From Ectocarpus siliculosus (lineage: Eukaryota; Sar; Phaeophyceae; Ectocarpales; Ectocarpaceae): a stretch of DNA of 64,000 bases. A program made the position numbers and the translations under genes. Of this stretch, positions 13,680-29,900 are shown piece after piece. The notes under the pieces were generated by a model. That model was not told the origin of the DNA. It was given only the letters and a program-made list of their open reading frames with translations, and made no database searches. The stretch covers positions 1,080,066 through 1,144,065 of the forward strand of contig FN649742.1 of assembly GCA_000310025.1 (NCBI GenBank), read 5' to 3'. Positions within the stretch are counted from its first letter, which is position 1, and each line of letters opens with the position of its first letter.

Positions 13680-14322
13680 TGCAGTTTGTACGGAAGTCGC
13701 GGCACTACCGAACGTTGAGATGCGACGATACCACCGCAATAGCATTGGCCATTTCCTCGTGCGTCGCCCCCCGAAGGCAAGTCACCAAACTCCCATAGAA
13801 AAGCCTTTATACGATTTCTAATTCCTTCACGACACGATTTGTGGAAACGGAGGGAGGGTATAAGTTTGCGGTCCAGCATTGAGATCCGTCTACACTCTTG
13901 GGACTGCGGATGACGTGACGGATGTAGCGAACCCGTGACAATATCGCAGAGAGGATGGTTGTGAACATTAATGAAGACTCGACTCGCCGCTAATCTTGAA
14001 GAAGCGACATCTAGCACACGAGAACGAGGCTCATGAATTCGCCTGTTCCAGGCCACACAAACTTTTGTTCGACCTCACTAACATACCTGACAATCTACCA
14101 CACCCCTCTGGCAGACGCATGAAAACATCCTCATCCAAATACAAGTATGTACGACTGTACGAATGCGTGCTTGATGTCAAAATGGCGAAGAGAAAGGGTT
14201 TGCTCACAGGCCATCGCAGCCAATATGCGAACGCTAGAACCTGCCACAGTTGGTGCATACGTTCCCCCACGATCAGCATGTGCTTGGTGCAAATCTCCTC
14301 TAGCCACTAGCCTTGATTTCAC
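13680..14322 (-). mobile_element. Degenerate Ty1/copia retrotransposon pol remnant
   Basis: The minus strand from 14322 downward reads in broken frames as copia reverse transcriptase: KSRLVARGDLHQ, then YAPTVAGSSVRILAAMA, LRHFDIKHAFVQS and, after a frame change, LDEDVFMRLPEG and NKSLCGLEQA (the copia LKKSLYGLKQA block). The catalytic YVDD region is missing. Further down, near 13700-13790, a block reads ANAIAVVSSHLN, matching the copia region usually seen as TRPDIANAVAVVARH. The frame is broken by stops and at least one frameshift. No LTRs, gag or integrase were found. It is an old, deleted copy. Confidence 0.75.
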
Positions 14323-14345
14323 CTTGGTTGGCCAGGAAGAAGGTG

Positions 14346-14445
14346 TCGGTAGAGCGTGAGGTTGAGGGTCTGATGGAGGCTGGTGTTTTTGAGGCGGTCA
14401 ACTATCCAGAGAGCGTCACTAAGGCTAAGTGGGTTTTTGTTGGGG
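14346..14445 (+). mobile_element. Inverted piece of a copia reverse transcriptase
   Basis: On the plus strand this reads EVEGLMEAGVFEAV and then VTKAKWVFV. That is the block just before KSRLVARG in copia pol (the usual pattern is Glu-rich, then GTF-EV, then KWVFK). The following part of the domain lies immediately to the left on the opposite strand, so the two pieces meet head to head near 14325. Confidence 0.55.
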
Positions 14446-14701
14446 CAGGAGAATTGCCTACAAGCGATAGAGTCAATGAAAGTTGGCGTTTGCTACAAGT
14501 ATGTCAATCAATGAAAGGAGGGGTATTGTGGAGGTGAACTCACTGCTGTGGTCCCATCTCTCCAATGCCTGTTTGTATTGACGACCCCTTCCTTCTTTTC
14601 ACGCTGCTGTACCGTATTGGTAATATTTTCCCCTTCCCTCATCCACGTCTGATCTCTGCTCATGCGTCCACAGCAAGGTGAGAGATGCTGTGGGAGGCAC
14701 G
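14446..14701 (+). other. Region upstream of the RING gene ATG
   Basis: Contains a possible acceptor (CCACAG at about 14668-14673) just before the open frame that holds the ATG. The true 5' end of the RING gene may therefore lie further upstream. Confidence 0.35.
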
Positions 14702-15964
14702 ATGCAGCTGTGCTTCAGCCTCAGCGAGCAGGAGCTTCACGGGCAGGGATGCGGCCTGCCCCGAGAGCTGGTGGAACGGTTGCCCGTAACCGTCGGTGAG
14801 AGAAGGAGGGGAGGGCACTGGACTGCTTACAAGTGGAATCTATTGCTTGTCGTGGTGATTTGTTTTGGACCTTTGACCACGCCTCTCTCTTCGTTTTCTC
14901 GAACTGATTTTGGGCGACCATCCGCCTCTCTCTGCGAGGTCAGACAGCAGTTGCGTGTAATCAAGATAGAGGAATCAGTTGGCATGGCCCTCTTCTCGTT
15001 CTTTTGTTTCGGTTCTTCACGGCGGTTGAATTATTCTTGCTTGTGCTTGAAGTCTTTCACTTGTCGGTTTTGCGTCTGAAGTATGACGCGGACGGCTTGC
15101 GTCGGAGAAAATTCGAACACTGCGATGACGTGTTCACCAACAGAAGGTACTCCCTCCATGTTTGTCCCGTGGTGTTTTGGCGTGCGGTAGTGACCGAGGA
15201 GATGTGCGCGAAGAAGAAACATCAGGCGGTCGACGCGAACGGAGAACAAGCGCCGAAAGCTGAGCCCATCGACGACGACAGCATGACCTGCCGAATCTGT
15301 CTATCGGATTACCAGGTGGGAACGAAGGACACTGAAAGTGGGGCATACACGGGGGGGGGGGGGGGGATCGGTCGGTTCCTGTTGCTTTTGAACGATAAAA
15401 AGTGGAGCGGATGTTACCTGAGGTAGCGGCTATTATGGGGTCCCACGGGACAGCAGTAGCAGGAGTAGGAGTAGCGCACCGGCCCCCGTGATGAAAGTCT
15501 ACACAAACCCTTGACGCCAAGTAAGACCGCCGCTCGCTGTGATGTTTGCCGAAGCCCATCTTCTTTGCAACGAGAATCTTAAGGTCGTTCGGCCAAGCGA
15601 TCGATCGGTTTTCTGGAAGTCATGGGAAGCGCTTTTGTCAGCGCCGAGAACAGCTTCCATGGTTCATTCCTTATGGAGAGAATTCTAGCGCCGAAATATT
15701 GTCACCGATGGGGGGGTGATGTTATGCATGATTACTGGTGGACCTCTTGTGATCGGTGTACCCTACTTCTTCCCTGTCTGTCGCCGCCTGCTCGTCTCTT
15801 GTACCGTTTTTTGCTTGCCCGCCTCCTCGAATCAGCCCGGGGACAAGGTGCGCATCCTCCCCTGCTTTCACCGGTTTCACGTGAGCGAGATCGACGACTG
15901 GTTGAACCGGAACGTTTGCTGCCCGCTTTGCCATCTGGACATCAGCAAGGCACTCACGGGGTAA
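14702..15964 (+). CDS. Small RING-H2 zinc-finger protein (possible E3 ubiquitin ligase)
   Basis: Exons 14702-14795, 15191-15315 and 15836-15964; GT-AG, phases 1 and 0, 115 aa if the ATG at 14702 is the start. The frame is open upstream of this ATG to a possible acceptor, so an earlier exon may exist. The finger is split by the second intron: CRICLSDYQ before it, then ILPCFHRFH, EIDDWL and CCPLC after it, at the C-terminus. This is the ATL/RING-H2 layout (C-x2-C, then C-x-H-x2-H, then W-L, then C-x2-C). The position that is normally Cys in FHxxCIDxW is Glu here, so one zinc ligand appears replaced. RING-H2 proteins usually recruit E2 enzymes; ligase activity is inferred only. There is no membrane segment in the visible protein. 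Confidence 0.8.
15351..15366. repeat. Poly-G run in RING gene intron 2
   Basis: An uninterrupted run of 16 G. Many similar G or C runs occur through the window, and they are typical sites of length error. Confidence 0.85.
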
Positions 15965-16390
15965 GAGAAAGGAATGCGGCGGGGGGGGCAAGGGGAGGCT
16001 TCGCCGAAGTAACCTGTACCCGTGCCCCCTGAGGTAGTCGTTGACACACGTCGGGGAAGGGCTCTGGGAATGTTTGAGGGGTACCATCACGTGGTCATAT
16101 TTTCCAGTATCGCCCAGAGTAGGAGTACACGCTCTCTGTTTGGCTGGCTGGCACTCATTTTCAATTCGTTTCAAAGTAAGAACTGCTTACACAATTTTTC
16201 AGAATAATTGTTATGGACCCAGTGTGTCCTTGCCCGCCCCCGTATGTACCTCAGATCTGTTCATATCTGTGTATCTACATGAGAGCGTTTTTTCAATCTG
16301 CCCTTCCGATCGTCCCTTGGTTTGATCACTCGACCCCCGATGCCAGCTCTTCCGGCGTGGCGTTTGTTAGCGTCATTGAGGGAAACCCTC

Positions 16391-16531
16391 GACCCGTCAT
16401 CGAGCGGACGAGAAGGGCATAGACTTGGCGGGGCGAAACGACTGCATCGTCTCGCATTCTAGACCCGTCATCGAGCCGACGAGAAGGGCATAGACTTGGC
16501 GTGGCGAAATTACTGCATCGTGTCGCATCAC
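16391..16531. repeat. 71-bp tandem duplication
   Basis: Two adjacent copies, 16391-16461 and 16462-16531, differ at only a few positions; both begin GACCCGTCATCGAGC. It lies downstream of the RING gene. Confidence 0.85.
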
Positions 16532-19420
16532 GGTTAGCCAGCGGCGGACAGAAATAGGACATGATACTAGGGGGGGACACGGCATGCGGGCGGACGCCAA
16601 CTCCCTATCTACGCGCGCTGCGCGAAGGGAGCTAGCTGCCCTTTCGAAGCCTCTAAGAACGGTCTGGCTGGCTTAGCTTACTGCCGAAGGGGGCTGGCGC
16701 AGCATGGTGTCACGCCTCCTTGTCTTCCTGCAAACCCGGAGGAGGACATGAGACGTAACGGGCGGTCACATCGCTATCGTAACCGGGGTGCGCGATCGGG
16801 TTGTCCTTTGGTGGATCTCTTTGGGGAGATCTTGGACGAGAGCGGCACGCCTTGTTGTTGGCGAAAATTGGAACAGTTCCTGGATTTCATGTATGTTTTG
16901 TGCTTGCTTCTCTATGCTGGTTGTGCTTTCTTCTCTATGCTTTGCTGCGATTTTGAGGGGGTGTACAGATTTGCTTAGAACCCCACGTTTTGCGCGAGGC
17001 TCTCGTGTCATGTCTTATTTCCTCTCCGGGGTAACCCCATGGAAAAAGAAAAACTACTACATAGGAATGTACAAGAGTTTTAGGGTGGGGTTCTTACCTG
17101 AATACCTACTCTTATTACCGTCATCAGCAGATAGTAGTAGTGGTCAAGCACGCCTGTTGATCATTGATCATCATCAGATAGTAGTGGTGAAGCACTCCCT
17201 TTTTTTGTCGCCTGAAGGTTTTTACTCCCTCACAGGTTGTCGAGTGGTGGCACGTGGGGCTTGGGCCATGCTCGGCAGGAGTCTTTATTTGTTTTATATT
17301 GCCGACTGCGTGCATTTTGTTAAGTGTACTGAATGCATTTCGTTAGTGTTGCTGGCTGAATAAAGCTTCCCGTTCGCGTTTTTGCCGCCCCTGTTTTAAG
17401 AAAAGGCGCAAGTCAAGGAAGCGTTTTCTCCACGATAGTCTTTTACGTAGTACTTATTGCAGTGTTTTGTTCATGCTTTTTCGGAATCGAGGGTATCTTG
17501 GCCGTTTAGACGTACACATAGCATAGATACAGCAATAGCGACAACCCTTTTCTTGTTTTTTTGCGGTGTTTGACTGATTGTGTCCCTGCCGCGGCCATTT
17601 TTTCTCTTCCCTTGCTAGTATATATTTTGTAGTATACCCGGGTCTTGTGGTACTGACGGCATTGACGTGAACGATGTCTCGCGCCTGAGCTTTGTGCGCG
17701 GGAAAGGAAGTAGAACGCCATGTTCGTTGTCATTGACTACAATGTACGGTGAGATAGCAATAATAGTGAGACTGGAGCATGACATCTTATTGCAATACTC
17801 AACTGATAGTGGAACTGCAGTGTACGACTTACTGTGGGGTTGAGAGTGAATTGAGCAGTACATTGTAGTACCCTGTAGAAAACGCGGCCACGCGACCGGA
17901 CGCTGCGGCTCGCGGATGTGTGAAAAGGCACCCACGGCCCTGTTGTAAGTAGGTCTAGGTTTTCCCGGTTGAGACAGGCGTGTTTGTGAGATTGTTAGGG
18001 TGGCTCCTTACAGCCGTAGGCGTCTGTCCCTCTCTCTGCGTTGGTCGGTCTAGTTGATGTAGTTTGTGGAGAGTTTTCAAAGGTATGTATGGCTTGGTCT
18101 TTTTGCTTGCATGGCTACGCACAGCTACCCCTCGTGCCACAGTTTGAGCGTATCGACTTCTCGGTGGTGGCGCCGGTATTGCTCCTAACGGGTGTTGTAA
18201 ATCGTGGCACGCTCCCGTTCCCCTTTGGTCACGTGGTATTATACTTGTAGAGATCCGCGTGGTATGTAACCGGTCGGGAATGACGGTGTATGTTGCCACC
18301 AAGTTGAACAGACAGGTATTATAGCACGTCGAGGGAACGAGGTCACGGATGGCCGCGTGACTAGACTAGACACCTTTCGTCAAGTCGGGGTGGTGTAGCG
18401 ACAGAGAGACTGACGCGCTTTCTTTGCATCTATGATAGTTTCACGCTTTTTTGCTGAGTGTACATTGGATGTGCCTTCCTTAGATTGCAGCGGTATTTTT
18501 CTGGATATACATGAGCCCCCCAAGCTCTCGGCCAGTAGCGTTGTGGTCGTTTGCTGGCGTGCAGCGGAGGGGGGGCATATTTTTTTGCGCACTAAGGCGA
18601 AGCTGCCGTACCTTGGTGGTACATGTGGTTTTCCGTGGGGTTGATGTTGGTTGAAGATTTTTTTTTCATCGTGACAACAGTCATGATTGTAGTGTTTGCT
18701 ATTCGGAGTGAAGGGTTCCAGGTGCCTCTGCACATGAAATATATCGGAAGCATCATCTCTGTATCGCCCATGCGGTGTAGGTGTTATCGAGCATGGCCGG
18801 AGTTTAGTATTTTTACATGTTCGTTTATGGACACCTGAGACCCTTGCTTCTTTGTATACATGACAGCAGGGCCAACAGCACGTGTTGCTCACTAGGCAGG
18901 AATCGCATCGTGCACCAGCGGGTGTGTGTGTGTGTATGAAAGGCCTGCTGACCAATCAGTGTCGGACATGAAATCCTTTGGGTGACCGTGTGACAGCCTG
19001 CCTGCTCTCTGCTCGTTTACCAGGCAGGGGGAGCAGTACTATTGCGACTTTTGGTGTTGGAATCTCTGTGCGGTGCATGGAAAATGGGCGCCCTCCCCCC
19101 CCCCATCAGGTGTCAGGTTTTAGGGCAGTGGCCCTTTCTCCGCAGGAACATGCTTGTGGTCAATGATGAGGAGAAGCAATAGTCCCGCGTATACGAGAAC
19201 ATGAACGCCATGTGATCCCTTTCTTTTTGTCTTGCTCGTTGTTTTTTTGTCGGAAACCCGGTTGGTGTGCTGTGACCGAACCCTCAATACCTTCTGTGGT
19301 GTCCAGGTGTCCAAGATGTGGCATATTACGCTCGGCGCACACGGAGCTTGTTGCTGTGTCTCGCGGTAACGCCGCTTGCTCCTAGCTAGGTGTTTTGTTC
19401 ACAAGTCGGTACAGTCGCGA

Positions 19421-19583
19421 TCCCGGTTTACGAGATAATATAACCACCTTTCAGGGCATCGCCGCTAAACCGGATTGGCAGTCATATAGCAGTATTGAGT
19501 ACTGAGGTGCAGCCGTGCCACGAGATTTTGGAATCGCTGTTCAGGGCATCCCGCTAAACAAGGAAGGAACCGCTAAACCGGGA
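19421..19583. repeat. Short segment bounded by 10-bp inverted repeats
   Basis: TCCCGGTTTA at 19421-19430 is matched by its exact reverse complement at 19574-19583. Inside, a direct repeat starting TCAGGGCATC and ending CCGCTAAAC occurs at 19451-19470 and 19541-19559. The layout resembles a decayed MITE, but no target-site duplication is clear. Confidence 0.4.
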
Positions 19584-20549
19584 CCACGACTCAGCTGTCT
19601 GTTCCTACTGGTAACATTTATCTGGGTTGGACCCGGACTGCAGGTCGCAATGGAGACTTGAGACTTCATTCTCTTCAGATCCCCCCGCCGTGCTTATTTC
19701 AAGTCGAGAACCTCCCCAGAATTTCTGTATTCATGTTGTATCACAGCCAATTGTTGTACCACCGAAAAACGACGATCCGCCAGTGCTTCAGTTGTACGGA
19801 TCGAGGCTCGTATCGCGCGGCGTATGTTTCTTTTTTACGCTACATTTCACTTTTTTTTCATCGCCCTTCGAATACAACATGAAAACGCCTTCTTCTCCCA
19901 AAACCAAAAATACAAGTGGTGACAACCCTCTTTTCTCTTTTCTACAAGGCGGGCGACGAAGTATCCCGAGCGGAGAGAGTCGCGGTCAGCACATTGTAGC
20001 ACACACACCGTCATCGCAAAATAGATACCCTCCACACCAGTACACAACAACAAGAAAAAAGACCGACTTATCAATACGAGAGATTATCAGCGCAGTAACA
20101 AACAGGACGGAGACCTCTTCCTGCGTACCATGTGTGGTGCCGCGTTCTATGATACTCTTCAACTATTACCAGTTTAATGGGAACAAGACGCAAGAGATCA
20201 TGCACGTGTGTTTTCTTGGCATGCATGGCTTGTACACTGTATCACTGCATTCACGAAAGCTCCGTCGACGATGTCGCATGAGGAAACCACAAACGGTACC
20301 ACATCAATGTGGAAGCTCACGACAACCCAAACACACAACAAGCGCGTTTTTTTCTCCGGCAAGCAACAATACGCGTAAAATGATGCAAAACAGAGGATTG
20401 ACGACCAATACCGGTACAAAAAATCGCAGGGCGAGACTCTAGGGTCCCAAACGAACGCACAGCAACATATATTTTTGTTTTCTCCCCGCCCTTTGTGCTA
20501 ATGTCTCATGTCTACAACGTGCTTAAAGTTACGTGAGACTGGTGAGATC

Positions 20550-25296
<4,747 letters not shown>

Positions 25297-26984
25297 GTTT
25301 TGATGTTATCGACGACATGAAAATGATGCGCGTGGGGCTGGCGGTGCCATGAGTTCGTTTTCGAGCAAACAGGTGCCGCGTGTATGGTGTGTGCAGGTCG
25401 CAATACTTCATACCGTTCAACTAGGCGCAGCAACAACAGCAGTGTTCCGCAATTTTCAAGCTCGCGGAACAGCGGGGAAGTCAAGGCCTGTGCAGCCAAT
25501 GATATCCAGAGTACACTCGGTCTCCTCGTAATAGACAAAGCTGAGACAGCACCGCAGAAGAGCGGGGTGTATGGAGGCTCGGAGACTACTCTGTACGATT
25601 TTTGTCATTTTTTCTTGCTCAACGCTCCGGATTGGACTGCTCTTCGGTGGCGGCTTCGAGCGACAACAGCAGTAGACAGGTGATCAGATTTGTCAATATA
25701 TGTACCCCACAAAAGTTCTATTTCCGGCAGGTGTGTTTCTAAACCCTCATTGTACCTTAGTAGTCATTACGCGACAGTTTCGCCGCTTGTGGTTGTCGAA
25801 ATTAGAAATTAGTACCGGTATTATATATGTACTCCGACACAAAATAACACCCACATAGGATAACACCCCCCTCAACACAACACCACCCTGGTGGTTATAA
25901 TTTGAAGGGTCAACATGACCCCACAACACAACTCTACTCTTTGATCAAGCAATTAGGGCTGCAAAAAGATACCACCCCCCCAAAACACATCCGGTGGTAA
26001 TTGGTTCAGTGACCACCTGATGATCAGGGGGGGGCATGTGGGGGGGGTGTTGTCTTGCGTAGCATCAACAACGTGGCGCTCGACGCTGGTGCGAAACAGC
26101 GGTACTTTCTTCTGCTGGCGTTGATTGAAAATATGAACGAGGCATGGCAACCGTGCCGGTCTATCGTCCTTGATAATTGGTGATGGAACGTGCTAGAAGT
26201 ACAAGTACACCCTCATGACAAGTATCCAAACGATACAGAGTAGAAGGCCTCACTCGTTGTTGTATACTACACTAAACGTAAATGATTTAGAGAAGAGACA
26301 TACGGGAGGAGAGATGCATACGAATGCTCGAGTTCTTGTGCGTACAAACGGAGAGGGATGTCTAGTACTAACGATTCATGCTGACACCTCGGGTCAACCT
26401 ACACTTGCGCATGGCCAACGGGAAATCAACGACGTTAGTTAGCGACTAGCGACAGGGGAAAGCTACACAAGGCTTCAAATGGGCGATGGAATCACTTGCC
26501 TGGGGGCCTCCTTCTTCATTCTCCGTCTTGGAGGCGCCGCCCTCCGCCAGTACCTCGAGTGATGACGGGTTCGTTATCGAAGTCCTTTGAGGCATGGTTT
26601 TTGTTTGCCACACCCTGCTTTATTAGGGCGCGTGTGGTGTGGATCGGCGCCTCTCACAGCGCGCGCCGAAGTAGGGGTTGCCGTAGCGGCGCGCGCCGCG
26701 CGCCAAGCTTTTGATTTCGCGGAGCCCCAAGCGTACACGCGCCCCGCCCTTCAATTTTTTTATTAAGGTCCAGCCACTTGCTTGGTGCCGTGAGCACTGC
26801 GCAGGATTCTGGGTTGTGCTGGGTGGCGTGTGTGTCTCTCTCGTGCTCTTCTTCCCTTGAAGCGTAGATCACCCTGAGTGAACGACCCGTGCGTGGATAA
26901 ATCTGCGACATGAGAACAGAGCCTTCTGCAATCCTGCTGTAGCAATTGAGAAGGTGGAAAGTTTCAATTTGAAAAGCTGTGATC
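25297..26984. other. Divergent promoter region, MYST gene and NAGS
   Basis: About 1.7 kb shared by two genes transcribed apart. It holds a C-rich stretch with short inverted repeats (25855-26060) and a GC hairpin at 26659-26696. No additional gene is supported. Confidence 0.5.
26659..26696. repeat. GC-rich hairpin upstream of NAGS
   Basis: GCGCGCGCCG at 26659-26668 is exactly complementary to 26687-26696, with an 18-base loop. Alternating purine-pyrimidine sequence continues to the right. It is about 290 bases before the NAGS ATG; any regulatory role is unproven. Confidence 0.6.
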
Positions 26985-29900
26985 ATGAAACAAGACAGGC
27001 GCGGCCGTGGCGCCCACAGCGGCAGCAGCAGCGTCGTCGTTCCCGGCTACTTCGGCGAGGCACGGATGCTGTTGCAGCTGGCGACGGCCCTTTTCCTTGC
27101 TCAGGTGGCGAGATCCTTCGTTGCAGACGTTCCGGGAATGTGGCCACGTCGTTCAAGTACCTGCACCAGGGGCAGCACCACCAGCGCCTGCCCTTGCGAC
27201 AACCTCCAGACCAGCAGAAAGGTCAGGTGGAGCCTTGAGGCCGTTTACGGCCTCCAGCACGAGCGTAGTGGCAGCAGCAGCAGCAGTAGCAAGCGTCCAC
27301 GGTCATCCCGGGCGGTAGGAACGAGGTTGTGGGTCGCCGGCAAAGAGCAGAGGCAGGGCGTTGCTGCTGCAACCGCAAGAAGCACGATTGCGGATAACAC
27401 CACGGGAGCGACAGGGTCAACCAGCAGCAGCAGCAGCAGCAGCAGCGTCAACGTGAAGCCGCCCGTGCTGCCGGTGGTCGGAGACATCACGCGAGTCAAC
27501 ATGGACGCGTTGCGAGTGCGGTCTCTCTCTGGGGAGGGCGACGAGGAAACCTCCGGTAGCTTCGTCGACCTATTTCGGGGCTGCGCGCCGTACATTCGGG
27601 CTCACCTCGGGGCAATAATGGTGATCCACATGGGTGGTGAGGTGGTCGAGGATCCCAACTTTACGAGCATCATGGACGACTTGGGGCTGCTGAGGCTGCT
27701 GGGGGTGAGAGGGGAAGCCTTGTGTACCACTACGGGCGTTGCGTGCTCTTGCTTGCTTTGTTCCTAGTGGCTGTCGTGTTCTCCCGCATTTCCTCAAACG
27801 TGAGGAACTACAAAAGTATGATCAACCCCGGTTGTCGGGGCGCTGATGACAGATCGATACAGAGGTGTGGTGGCACATCGTGTCCCTGTATGGCGAGTAT
27901 CGAGGCAGCGTTATTGTTTTGGCATTGTAAACGGTTGAACCCGGCCTCGGGTGCCAAAAACGGGTGCCGAAGTCTAGTTGAGACGCTGCCTGGTTTCAGG
28001 CGGAGGGCGGTAGATATGGTAGGCACGCTTGCGGGTGGAATCCCTATGTACCATACATAAACCTGCAGCGACAGATGTTGCGACTGCTCCATACGAAGTC
28101 GCCAGAGTGTAACCGCGCCTTCGGTGAGATCCAACAGACCCGGACCTTGTCACTCGAATCGTGCACGAAGATTTCTCACAGAATGAAAAAGTGCCCCAAC
28201 CATCCAAACTGCGCCCGTATCACTTGTCCATCTCCCTCTGTTCCTTCCGTCTGCGTACCAACTGTGGACTTTGACCTCTAACAATCGCTCCACCTCTTGC
28301 GGCACGACGCGACGTTGCACAACACCGCGACTATTCCAAAAACGGGGGAATGCTACTCGAAGGCGAGGCTCGTCATCGTCACAGGGGCACGACCGCAGAT
28401 GTCCACGCTGCTGCAGCAAGCTGGCATCAAGGAGGAGTTCAGAGATGACCTACGGGTCACAAGCAAGGAGGCCTTGAAGGTGACCACCCAGCGACGAACC
28501 ACACGGTACGGTCCTCGCCGTCCTTGTCGTCTTCACGGTAAACAAGCTGAGTTTTTTTAGAGATTTGTGCTTGATGGCCACCATCTCCAGCACTCCGGGG
28601 GTTCTTCGTTGCGCTGAGAAAACCATCATTGTCGTCGCGTGTCGGGTCTGTCTTGTTGTGTTGAAGAGCAGGTTATCAAAGCCGCCGCCGGCTTTGTCCG
28701 CATCGAGGTGGAGAGCGCTCTCAGCCGGGGGGCGCGAGGAGGCGCCGCGGGTGACTTTCACGTGGCGGGGGGTAACTTCTTCTCGGCACAGCCAGTGGGG
28801 GTAAGGGATGGGGTGGATTATGGATGCACCGGGGAGGTGCGCAAGGTGGAAGCTGACAGGATCAGGGCCCAGCTGAACGAAGGGGGGGTGGTTCACTTGA
28901 CGTGCATAGGCTACAGCGGGAGTGGGGAGGTGAGGAAGCAAGAGAAGCCTGCGAAGCGGCTTGCAAAGTGCTGGTGATTTGTGTACCGCAAGCACACGTG
29001 TCTTGTGTGCTCTTGTGCCAGGCACGACCATGTGCCCAGAACGACCAACAGGAGCTATGTTGTAGACGGTGTTGTCTGATAAATCCATCGCACATGTAAA
29101 TGCAAATCAATGGAATATTAGGATCTGTTCAGTATCGCCTGTTTTTTGCCCCGACGAAACACAAGTTTTTGTAGCACCTCCCTGCTGACCACGGTGCTTT
29201 CCGCCACCACTGGGGTCTGTGCCTGTCGTGCATGTCGCCAACCTTAGGTGTTCAACGTCAACAGCGTCGACCTTGCTGCCAAGTGCGCGGCCTCAGTCGG
29301 CGCGAGCAAGCTCATCTACATCGCCGATGGCTACCTCGAAGACGCGACGACAGGTCCGTCTGCAGCAATCGGCCGTAGGTTCGGTGAAAAGGTGGCAAGG
29401 GACTGAACTACCTCGCCCTCGGCATGATTTGTTATCACAAGGGTGGGGTGCCCCTTTACACGCGGGAGGGGCTGCGGTCGCCCTAGGCTGCCATGGAGTC
29501 TTGCAGTCCTTGGTGTGGAAGAAAGGAGTTGACGTTTTTGGACGCAACAACGTACACGTTCATTCTTTGTTTCTGATGCGTTGTGCGGCGGAGGCGTGTT
29601 TTCGTTCACAAGACGTTTCCTCCATTGTTGTTGGCCCTCAGGCCTCTCCGTTCCACCGCATCTCTTCGCGACGTACCGATTTTTCCCATCAATCGACCAC
29701 ATGCACTGACCAATGAACAATACCCACGCAGGCGAGATCATCAACAGCATGCGCCTGAGCGAGGCGAGGTCGTTGCTCTCCCGCTACGAGAAAAAAAAGA
29801 GCAATAATGGGGAAGCTGTTGCTGCCGGCAGCGGAGCCGGCGCTATGGCCGCCGTCGATGTTGAAAAGGACTCGCCGCCGGCGGAAGTGGAGATGGCCGG

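Larger units (their letters stand above)
15965..20549. other. Convergent intergenic region, RING gene to MYST gene
   Basis: About 4.6 kb between two 3' ends. The left part is T-rich on the plus strand, consistent with a long 3' untranslated region. It contains a 71-bp tandem duplication and an inverted-repeat-bounded segment, listed separately. A 270-codon open stretch at about 19627-20442 lacks any motif, has no ATG near its beginning and overlaps the presumed 3' flank of the MYST gene. I do not call it a gene. Confidence 0.45.

Noticed and set aside
19627-20442. A 270-codon open stretch on the plus strand
   Set aside because: It has no ATG near its beginning, no domain or transit signal, low-complexity composition, and lies in the presumed 3' flank of the MYST gene.
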